DNA from: Pseudomonas putida
Lineage (GTDB): Bacteria; Pseudomonadota; Gammaproteobacteria; Pseudomonadales; Pseudomonadaceae
Direction: 5' to 3'
NCBI RefSeq assembly: GCF_028682175.1
Contig: NZ_JANHKS010000017.1
Coordinates: 1 to 64,000, forward strand
DNA length: 64,000 nucleotides
A program made the translations under genes and the position numbers. The notes beneath the pieces were generated by a model. The model worked only from the letters and a program-made list of their open reading frames with translations, had not been told where the DNA came from and ran no database searches. This document shows, piece by piece, positions 58,501-64,000 of the stretch (position 1 is the stretch's first letter; the number at the start of each line of letters is the position of its first letter).

Positions 58501-59087
58501 AGGATGAAGGCGATGTACACCGATACGGTCCAGATCGTAGTGCGCGTCACGTCGGCGTTGCGGCTAAGACGCAACTGATGCTCCACCGCTTCGGCCTGGT
58601 CGTACTGCTCGCGAATTTCGTCGGTCAGGCGCTTGCCCTTGCGCGTCTGCACGGCGGTGATGTAATCGCCGTTGTTGCGCCGCAGGTCAATCATCTCTTG
58701 GGCGAAGTCATTCCAGGTGTTCTGCAGGGCGGCCAGGCGCTTGAGGCGGTCGACCTGATCCGGGTTGTCCGCCACCAGCTCTTCGAGCCCGATCAATTCT
58801 GCCGTGATCCCTGGTTTGGCGACTTCGTAGGGATCCAGGAAGCGCTCGTCGCCGGTCAGCAGGTAACCGCGCATGCCGGTTTCCATGTCAATCGACAGTT
58901 TGAGCGAGCGGTTGATGTTGTTGATGACCCGGTCGGTGTGCTCCACCCACTGGATGGCAGACAGCAGGTAGCTGATCAGGACGACGAAGAACACCGCACT
59001 CAGTACGCCGACCCCCAAGGGTAGACCGACGTTACGGCTCAACAGCTTGCGAAAACGTTGCTCATCGACTGCAGAGGTTTGGATCAT
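55578..59087 (-). CDS. Large CHASE3-GAF hybrid histidine kinase with three receivers
   Basis: A 1169-residue inner-membrane protein. Order: membrane helix (about 20-45), periplasmic CHASE3 domain (50-185, with DMETGMRGYLLTGDERFLDPY), second helix (about 190-210), GAF (about 245-395), long coiled coil (400-490), HisKA/HATPase (phospho-His in ANMSHELRTPLN near 505), Ala/Pro-rich linker (about 730-775), then receivers at about 780-895, 900-1020 and 1045-1165. Key Asp residues lie in ILLDMRLPDHS, MIIDLKLPDML and LVLMDVMMPEMDG. Start ATG at 59087 is chosen over 59105. It opens the minus-strand signalling operon. Confidence 0.92.
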   Translation of the reverse strand: MIQTSAVDEQRFRKLLSRNVGLPLGVGVLSAVFFVVLISYLLSAIQWVEHTDRVINNINRSLKLSIDMETGMRGYLLTGDERFLDPYEVAKPGITAELIGLEELVADNPDQVDRLKRLAALQNTWNDFAQEMIDLRRNNGDYITAVQTRKGKRLTDEIREQYDQAEAVEHQLRLSRNADVTRTTIWTVSVYIAFILLVSGVLAWVGRRDMSALSQSYAAYFKAQQEDAERLAHVAWLRNGQSELAEQVIGQLTLNLLGRNVLHFFAHYLGAVVAAVYVRQEHGGLLRVASYGFSRQQELQEQSIFSGEGMVGKAAEQNQIITLDDLPPDYFKVTSGLGEGSPRSVAVVPTRNDDQVNGVVELGFLRELTPRDLEFLKLVAENVGTSIEAARYRQRLQEVLAETQQLNEELQVQQEELRTANEELEEQSRILKESQAHLETQQVELEQTNEQLAEQSRALADQRDALDRNNEELSIAQVELQARADELQRSSKYKSEFLANMSHELRTPLNSSLILAKLLAENPQENLTNEQVVFAESIYSAGNDLLNLINDILDIAKVEAGKLDVRPENASISRLVDSLRMTFEPLAADKHLQFSVEVQPGTPVALYTDRQRLEQVLKNLLSNAVKFTDTGAVSLTVSGQPGGGIAFTVRDSGIGIAEHQQQIIFEAFHQADGTTNRRFGGTGLGLSISRDLAHLLGGSISVTSTPGQGSVFTLVMPEQYAEDATPLPAQTAPVASAPAPAPAAPAREAQVVATAAPDAEPIPRFADDRDKVPFTKRCILVIEDEVRFAHILYDLAHELGYHCLVAHAADEGFELASAFMPDAILLDMRLPDHSGLTVLQRLKEMPSTRHIPVHVISVEDRQEAALQMGAIGYAVKPTTREELKDVFARLEAKLTQKVKRILLVEDDALQRDSIARLIGDDDIEITAVGFAQDALELLRENAYDCMIIDLKLPDMLGNDLLKRMSTDEICSFPPVIVYTGRNLTREEEAELLKYSRTIIIKGARSPERLLDEVTLFLHKVESQLSNERQKMLKTARSRDRVFEGRKILVVDDDVRNIFALTSALEHKGAVVEVGRNGLEAIERLKAVDDIDLVLMDVMMPEMDGYEATIEIRKDPRWRKLPIIAVTAKAMKDDQERCLAAGSNDYLAKPIDLDRLFSLIRVWLPKMERI

Positions 59088-59359
59088 CGCAAAAGGCCCG
59101 GGCAAATTCGTCTAAACGACGGAGTGTGCCGCAATCGTCGGCAAAAAACTCCAGTTTCTGACACACAAGGTAGAACATTCCCACCTTCGGTCAGGCGCAA
59201 AAGTATGACTACTATACGTTTGAATGATTTTATCTCGCCACCACACTCAATTGAATTGTGTCGTTGACGCTTAGAACTTGTCACAATCGCTGGCCTAATT
59301 GTTTAGCAGATCGGGCATCAATCGCCCGGTCCGGCGCCCTCATGCTCAAGGAAATTTTC
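59088..59359. promoter_or_regulatory. Divergent region between the hybrid kinase and the receiver gene
   Basis: 272 bases, AT-rich around 59195-59250 with a region ACTACTATACGTTTGAATG that may hold overlapping promoters for both directions. No gene is visible. Confidence 0.4.
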
Positions 59360-59722
59360 ATGTCCGACCCAGCCAGCACGATCCTGGTGGTTGAAGATGA
59401 CAGCATCGTCCGCATGCTGATCGTCGACGTTCTCGAAGAGCTCGAATTCAATGTGCTCGAGGCCGCCGATGGCGGCGAAGCCCTGGCGTTTCTGCAAGAC
59501 CAGACCAAGGCCATCGACCTGCTGATGACCGACCAGGGCCTGCCCGACATGCCGGGCACTGACCTGGCGCGCAAAGCGGCCGACCTGCGCCCTGCCCTGC
59601 CGATCCTGTTCGCCAGCGGCTACGCGGAAAACATCGACACTCCGCCAGGCACCCACCTGATCGGCAAACCCTTTTCCATCGACCAGTTGCGCGACAAAGT
59701 GAACAGCATCCTTGGCCAGTGA
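59360..59722 (+). CDS. Single-domain response regulator overlapping the glycosyltransferase gene
   Basis: A 120-residue receiver: acidic Glu12-Asp13-Asp14 in VEDDS, phospho-Asp58 in LLMTDQGLPDMPG, Ser in LFASGYAEN and Lys in LIGKPFS. No output domain. ATG at 59360 has AAGGA upstream. Its 3' end overlaps the next gene by 11 bases. It is divergent from the hybrid kinase and similar to the receiver at 52361, so both probably belong to the same pathway. Confidence 0.88.
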   Translation: MSDPASTILVVEDDSIVRMLIVDVLEELEFNVLEAADGGEALAFLQDQTKAIDLLMTDQGLPDMPGTDLARKAADLRPALPILFASGYAENIDTPPGTHLIGKPFSIDQLRDKVNSILGQ

Positions 59723-61016
59723 CTCTCCCTCCCGGACCCGCCACACCCACGTCCTGATCATCGGCTACGTGTGGCCCGAACCTCGCTCGTCGGCGGCCAG
59801 CGGGCATGTCATGCAATTGATCGACTGTTTTCTCGCGCAAGGCTGGCAGATTACCTTCGCCAGCCCCGCCACCGAAGGCGAGCACAAGGCCGACCTTGCG
59901 GCACTGGGCATCACCGAAGTGGCGATCAAGCTCAATGACAGCAGCTTCGACACCTTCATCAGCGATCTTCAGCCTGATGTCGTGCTGTTCGATCAATACG
60001 TGATGCAGGAACAGTTCGGCTGGCGAGTGGAGACCCACTGCCCCAATGCCGTGCGGGTACTGGAAACCTCCGACCTGCAGAGCATGCGTCACACCCGCCA
60101 CCAACTGGTCAAGGATCTGCTGCAAGGCAAGCCGGATGCCGAGCTGAACGATTACTTCGCGATGTCACGGGACAACCTGTTCTCGCACATGGCCGGGACC
60201 GACATCGCCCAGCGGGAAATCGCCGCCATCTACCGCAGCGACCTGAGCCTGATGGTCTCGGACATGGAGATCGAGCTTCTGACGCGGCAATTCGGCATGT
60301 CCGAGTCTTTGCTGCTCTGGGCCCCGCTGCTGGTGCACGATGTACCAAGCCAGGGCAAGCCGTTCGATGAGCGCGCGCACTTCCTGACCATCGGCAACTT
60401 TCGCCACGCGCCCAACTGGGACGCCGTTCTCTGGCTGAAAAACGCAATCTGGCCACTGATCCGCCAGCAATTGCCGACGGCCCAGGTGCACGTCTACGGT
60501 GCCTACACCCCGCCCAAGGCCACCGCGCTGCATAACGCCGCCCAGGGTTTCCACATCATGAACTGGGCCGAAGATGCGTTCCAGGTGATGTCCGCGGCCA
60601 GGGTGTCACTGGCGCCGATCCGTTTCGGTGCCGGCATCAAGGGCAAGATCATGGACGCCATGGCCTGCGGCACGCCAAGCGTCACCACGCCGATCGGCGC
60701 CGAAGCCATGTACGGCGACCTGCCATTCCCCGGCGCCATCGCCACCGACGCCCAGGGCCTGGCCGACGCAGCCGTACGCCTGTATCAGGACCAGACCCTG
60801 TGGGAACAGGCGCAACGCGCAGGCTGGCGAGTGCTCGACGAGCGATTCCGCTTCCAGCGCCACTGCGCAACGCTGATCGAGCGCATCGAACAGATCCGCG
60901 ACAACCTGCAGGCCCACCGCACCGCCAACTTCACCGGCGCCATGCTGCGCCACCATCAGCACAAGAGCACGCAGTACATGGCGCAGTGGATCGAGGCGAA
61001 GAATCGCACCCACTGA
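59712..61016 (+). CDS. Glycosyltransferase, GT4-like with receiver-coupled expression
   Basis: A 434-residue glycosyltransferase of the GT-B fold. The N-terminal lobe has VLIIGYVWPEPRSSAASGH, the C-terminal lobe has FLTIGNFRHAPNWDAV and the nucleotide-sugar motif APIRFGAGIKGKIMDAMACGTPSV, in which an E/D and GxG-like turn bind the donor. No signal or membrane helix. It starts with TTG (59712) inside the upstream receiver gene, 11 bases before that gene's stop, so it is translated with it. It may add sugar to a surface polymer under control of the signalling cluster. Confidence 0.85.
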   Translation: MASDSPSRTRHTHVLIIGYVWPEPRSSAASGHVMQLIDCFLAQGWQITFASPATEGEHKADLAALGITEVAIKLNDSSFDTFISDLQPDVVLFDQYVMQEQFGWRVETHCPNAVRVLETSDLQSMRHTRHQLVKDLLQGKPDAELNDYFAMSRDNLFSHMAGTDIAQREIAAIYRSDLSLMVSDMEIELLTRQFGMSESLLLWAPLLVHDVPSQGKPFDERAHFLTIGNFRHAPNWDAVLWLKNAIWPLIRQQLPTAQVHVYGAYTPPKATALHNAAQGFHIMNWAEDAFQVMSAARVSLAPIRFGAGIKGKIMDAMACGTPSVTTPIGAEAMYGDLPFPGAIATDAQGLADAAVRLYQDQTLWEQAQRAGWRVLDERFRFQRHCATLIERIEQIRDNLQAHRTANFTGAMLRHHQHKSTQYMAQWIEAKNRTH

Positions 61017-61137
61017 GCCCGTCAGCGGGCCTGAAACACTCGCGCTTGCATCACGTAACAGTTCCCCAATGGCACTCATGACCCCAGCCCCGGATAGTCA
61101 CCGTCCTGGGCTGTCGTCGTGACCGCGACAGGTTGAC

Positions 61138-61158
61138 TTGATACCCATATAGGTATAA
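61138..61158. promoter_or_regulatory. Promoter and operator of the antitoxin-like gene
   Basis: ATACCCATATAGGTAT (61141-61156) is a palindrome with seven of eight pairs, next to TATAATT. Such ATACC/GGTAT dyads are typical for autoregulated XRE antitoxins. Confidence 0.55.
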
Positions 61159-61171
61159 TTCAATCATAATC

Positions 61172-61213
61172 ATGGCCGCGCAATCCCATTGGGAAGGACT
61201 GAAACATGACTGA
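61172..61213 (+). other. Possible 13-codon leader frame overlapping the antitoxin start
   Basis: An ATG frame of 13 codons ends inside the antitoxin gene by 8 bases. In this family the partner toxin is normally encoded just upstream; here only this tiny frame is present. It may aid coupling or be accidental. Confidence 0.3.
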
Positions 61214-61526
61214 AATCGAACACGGCAGCGGCAATGTCTACGCCGACCTGGGCCTGCCCGACGCAGGCGAAATGCTGGTCAAGGCCCAACTGGCGGCGAA
61301 GATCGGCAGTATTCTCAAGGCCAGGCACCTGACCCAGGCGCAGGCCGCCGAAATCCTCGGGATGCCGCAGCCCAAAGTGTCGGGGATGCTCCGGGGGCAG
61401 TTTCGCGGAATCAGTGAAACGAAAATGATCGACTGTCTGGCCCGTCTGGGCCGTGATGTGCAGATCGTGGTGAAGGCGGCGCCACGCTCACGCAAGGAAG
61501 GTCGGGTCCAGGTGGTGTTCGTTTGA
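61206..61526 (+). CDS. HigA-like XRE antitoxin (COG5606 type), apparently solitary
   Basis: A 106-residue protein with a family-typical opening (GSGNVYADLGLPDAGEMLVKAQL) and a helix-turn-helix (ILKARHLTQAQAAEILGMPQPKVSGML). In known pairs it follows a Gp49-like toxin gene and represses the pair. No toxin lies upstream: only 189 bases separate it from the glycosyltransferase, with a promoter and a palindrome directly before. GGAAGGA precedes the ATG. It may be a free-standing regulator or antitoxin. Confidence 0.85.
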   Translation: MTEIEHGSGNVYADLGLPDAGEMLVKAQLAAKIGSILKARHLTQAQAAEILGMPQPKVSGMLRGQFRGISETKMIDCLARLGRDVQIVVKAAPRSRKEGRVQVVFV

Positions 61527-61599
61527 GAACCCGACTGTTCTCGATCCTGTAAATGGTGCACATTAAGGCCTTGGCAATTCCCGGACTCCCGGCACCCGC

Positions 61600-62505
61600 A
61601 TGACCAAAACAACAAGAGTCACCGACCCTTCCTATGAGCTGATGGACGACCACAACGGTCTGTCGATCATCTACCGCGAGCATGGCTTTCCCTGCCCGCT
61701 GGTGCGCTGGCACTTCCACAAGGAGTACGAGCTGCACCTGATCGTGGCCAGTTCCGGCAAGGTGTTCGTCGGGGACTACATCGGCAACTTCTACCCGGAG
61801 ACGCTGTTTCTGACCGGCCCCAACCTGCCGCATAACTGGATCAGCCAGGTCGAGGAGGATGAGGTGGTGCCCAAGCGCGACATGCTGGTCAACTTCACCG
61901 AGGAGTTGCTGGAAAGCGGCAACCAAGTGTTCGCCGAGCTCAAGACCCTGGCTCCGTTACTGGAGCGGGCGCAGTACGGCATCGAATTTCGCTGTAAGCG
62001 CACGATTCGCCAGGCCATGAAATTGATGCAAAAAATTGCAGACTCCAACGGCATGACCCGCCTGGGGCACTTCTTCATTCTGCTGGAACTGCTGGCGGCC
62101 AGTGATGATTTCCAGTTGCTGTCGGGCACCACCGCTTCGCAACTCTCGGACGACCATGCCGTGGAGCGCACCAACAAGGCGGTGGACTACATCTTCACCC
62201 ACTACGCCCGCGAGCTGACCCTGGAAGAAGTGGCGGACTATCTGGGGATGAAGCCCACCTATTTCTCCCGCGTGTTCAAGCAGGCTACCGGCCGCACCTT
62301 CGTCGAATTCGTCAACCGGCTGCGTATCAGCAAGTCATGCGAATTGCTGGCCGACGGCGACAAACCGGTGACCGATGTCTGCTTCGAGTCCGGCTTCAAC
62401 AACATTTCCAACTTCAACCGGCGCTTCCAGCAACTCAAGGGCATGACCCCCTCCCACTATCGGCGCCTGGCCGTGCAGCGCCTGACCGAGCAAAACCTGT
62501 ACTGA
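61600..62505 (+). CDS. mtlR: AraC-family regulator MtlR
   Basis: A 301-residue AraC-type activator with an N-terminal cupin ligand domain (RWHFHKEYELHLIVASSGK) and C-terminal two-helix-turn-helix domain (LTLEEVADYLGMKPTYFSRVFKQ, then VCFESGFNNISNFNRRFQ). It matches the mannitol/arabitol/glucitol operon activator of P. fluorescens in length and position, directly before the polyol transporter gene. It would activate the mtl operon that begins at 62883. Confidence 0.93.
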   Translation: MTKTTRVTDPSYELMDDHNGLSIIYREHGFPCPLVRWHFHKEYELHLIVASSGKVFVGDYIGNFYPETLFLTGPNLPHNWISQVEEDEVVPKRDMLVNFTEELLESGNQVFAELKTLAPLLERAQYGIEFRCKRTIRQAMKLMQKIADSNGMTRLGHFFILLELLAASDDFQLLSGTTASQLSDDHAVERTNKAVDYIFTHYARELTLEEVADYLGMKPTYFSRVFKQATGRTFVEFVNRLRISKSCELLADGDKPVTDVCFESGFNNISNFNRRFQQLKGMTPSHYRRLAVQRLTEQNLY

Positions 62506-62543
62506 TTCGCTTCGTTACAGGCCCTCCCCTGAATACGCTTATC

Positions 62544-62613
62544 CCGTAGCAGCACGGCTTGCCGGCGGGAGCGATTCTGATGACGCCCCCGCCGGCAAGT
62601 CGTGCTGCTACGG
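62544..62613. repeat. REPIN (GTAGCAGCACGGCTTGCCGGCGGG family)
   Basis: Inverted pair with arms CCGTAGCAGCACGGCTTGCC and its near complement, just past mtlR. It separates mtlR from the polyol operon. Confidence 0.85.
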
Positions 62614-62759
62614 ATGCGAGGGCCTGTGCCAGAGCGGTTCCCAAGGTGGCGGGCTGGCGCTGATCGTCTACGCTGGAACTGCGTCGCATTCTGCCGAATC
62701 GAAGTTCGGGTGCGTTGTCGCCTGAACTCCGAGTGCAAGAAAGTATCAGTTCAAGTGTG

Positions 62760-62841
62760 CCGCAGGATTTGTCATAGGTCCCGCGCAACGTTGTAATCAA
62801 CGGACATTCTTCCTGGTCTTTGGAAGGAACAAAAACAATAA
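62760..62841 (+). promoter_or_regulatory. Candidate MtlR sites and Hfq/Crc motif upstream of mtlE
   Basis: CCGC-N5-TTGTCAT (62760-62775) and CCGC-N6-TTGTAAT (62781-62797) are direct repeats about two helical turns apart, typical of AraC-type binding. Further on, AAC AAA AAC AAT AA (62828-62841) is an A-rich repeat of the type bound by Hfq/Crc. Confidence 0.55.
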
Positions 62842-62882
62842 CCAAGCTTCTGTCGCCTCCCGGCGAAGAAGAGGAGAGATAC

Positions 62883-64000
62883 ATGAAGACCTCTGCAAAA
62901 GTTCTCCTTGCTGGCACCTGTCTCACTCTCAGCACCCTTGCCGCCGCGGGCGACGTGACCATCGCCACCGTCAACAACAGCGACATGATCCGCATGCAGC
63001 GGCTGTCGAAAACCTTCGAAGAACAACACCCGGACATCAAGCTCAAGTGGGTCGTGCTCGAAGAAAACGTCCTGCGTCAGCGCCTGACCACCGACATCGC
63101 CACCAAGGGCGGCCAGTTCGACGTGCTGACCATCGGCATGTACGAAGCCTCTCTCTGGGGTGCCAAGGGCTGGCTGAAGGAAATGAACGACCTGCCTGCT
63201 TCCTACGCACTGGACGACGTTTTCCCTTCGGTGCGCGACGGTCTGTCGGTTGACGGCAAGCTCTTCGCCCTGCCGTTCTACGCCGAAAGCTCGATCACCT
63301 ACTACCGCAAGGACCTGTTCAAGGCGGCCGGCCTGACCATGCCGGAGCGTCCGACCTGGACACAGATTTCCGAATTCGCCGACAAACTCACTGACAAATC
63401 GAAAGAACAGTACGGCATCTGCCTGCGCGGCAAGGCCGGCTGGGGCGAGAACATGGCGCTGATCACCACTGTCGCCAACTCCTTCGGTGCGCGCTGGTTC
63501 GACGAACAGTGGAAGCCGCAATTCGACCAGCCTGAGTGGAAAAATGCGCTGACCTTCTACACCAACGTGATGAAGAAAGACGGCCCTCCTGGCGCGTCCA
63601 GCAACGGTTTCAACGAGAACCTGGCGCTGTTCAACAGCGGCAAGTGCGCCATCTGGGTCGACGCCAGCGTCGCCGGCTCCTTCGTCACCGACAAATCCCA
63701 GAGCAAGGTGGCCGACGACGTAGGCTTCACCTACGCGCCGCATGAAGTCACCGACAAAGGCTCGGCGTGGCTGTACTCCTGGGCCCTGGCGATTCCGACC
63801 AGCGCCAAGAACGACAAGGACGCGCGCGCCTTCACCGAGTGGGCGACCTCCAAAGAGTACGCAGCCCTGGTTGCCGAGAAAGACGGCGTGTCCAACGTAC
63901 CGCCAGGCACTCGCGCTTCGACCTACACCGACGCCTACAAGAAAGCCGCGCCGTTCGCCGACATCACCCTGGAATCGCTCAAGGCCGTGACGCCGAAAGC
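62883..64000 (+). CDS. mtlE: Polyol (mannitol) ABC transporter binding protein MtlE, cut by the window end
   Basis: The first 372 residues of a periplasmic solute-binding protein of the maltose/polyol (CUT1) class. A signal peptide ends about LAAAG (residue 23). Motifs include TVNNSDMIRMQRLSKTFEE, DVLTIGMYEASLWG and WGENMALITTVANSFGARW. In P. fluorescens the homologous gene starts the mtlEFGKDYZ operon for mannitol, glucitol and arabitol. GAGGAG precedes the ATG. Roughly 60-65 residues and the rest of the operon lie beyond the right edge. Confidence 0.9.
   Translation, partial: MKTSAKVLLAGTCLTLSTLAAAGDVTIATVNNSDMIRMQRLSKTFEEQHPDIKLKWVVLEENVLRQRLTTDIATKGGQFDVLTIGMYEASLWGAKGWLKEMNDLPASYALDDVFPSVRDGLSVDGKLFALPFYAESSITYYRKDLFKAAGLTMPERPTWTQISEFADKLTDKSKEQYGICLRGKAGWGENMALITTVANSFGARWFDEQWKPQFDQPEWKNALTFYTNVMKKDGPPGASSNGFNENLALFNSGKCAIWVDASVAGSFVTDKSQSKVADDVGFTYAPHEVTDKGSAWLYSWALAIPTSAKNDKDARAFTEWATSKEYAALVAEKDGVSNVPPGTRASTYTDAYKKAAPFADITLESLKAVTPK

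Noticed and set aside
56358..59024. An 888-codon open frame antisense to the hybrid kinase
   Set aside because: Composition is typical of a shadow frame (His, Gln, Arg-rich, no motifs) and the kinase domains are intact on the minus strand.

Overview
The window is a GC-rich chromosomal segment from a Pseudomonas, most likely of the P. fluorescens group. The evidence is conserved gene order (nagZ-psrA-lexA-sulA, topA, fadBA, uup, slt), an mtlR gene followed by a mannitol-type ABC transporter, and many REP-type palindromes between genes. No rRNA, tRNA, CRISPR array, prophage or transposase gene was seen. About 61 protein genes are supported, plus one very short possible leader frame; the last gene runs off the right edge.

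Left third (0-26 kb): mostly catabolic and envelope genes. It holds an aldehyde dehydrogenase with an ArsR-type regulator, an NCS2 purine permease, a LEA-type lipoprotein, a nitrilase divergent from a LysR regulator, and a D-tartrate module (LysR regulator, D-tartrate dehydratase, DctA-type transporter). These are followed by an FAD oxidoreductase, a four-gene pqi operon with PqiA split in two, a Cro/CI-type regulator in an AT-rich patch, an amidase, and an L-arabinose uptake locus (araFGH, an SMP-30 lactonase, a FadR-type regulator and a periplasmic aldose epimerase).

Middle (26-49 kb): a small ECF-sigma operon flanked by two YXWGXW-repeat proteins and containing a CnrX/Spy-like sensor; then the conserved core with NagZ (peptidoglycan recycling), PsrA (fatty-acid sensing), LexA and SulA (SOS response, with two clear LexA boxes), TopA, FadA/FadB (beta-oxidation), a universal stress protein, Uup (ABC-F ATPase), Slt (lytic transglycosylase), a MOSC protein and CheV.

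Right third (49-64 kb): a dense signalling region. A degenerate HPt-like protein precedes a histidine kinase and LuxR response regulator pair. Next is a minus-strand operon with a large CHASE3-GAF hybrid kinase (three receivers), a stand-alone CheR, a CheB catalytic domain and a receiver-kinase; a minus-strand single receiver lies beyond it. Divergent from the operon is a single-domain receiver overlapping a glycosyltransferase gene. There is no chemoreceptor, CheA or CheW nearby, which makes this the most intriguing unit of the window. After it come a solitary HigA-like antitoxin, mtlR and the start of mtlE.

Three regulatory layers cut across the window: A-rich AAN repeats of the Hfq/Crc type just before the ribosome sites of most carbon-uptake genes; operator palindromes for the FadR-type regulator, PsrA and LexA; and at least ten REP/REPIN elements of several families, some chimeric, plus one much longer inverted repeat at 44.7-45.0 kb.
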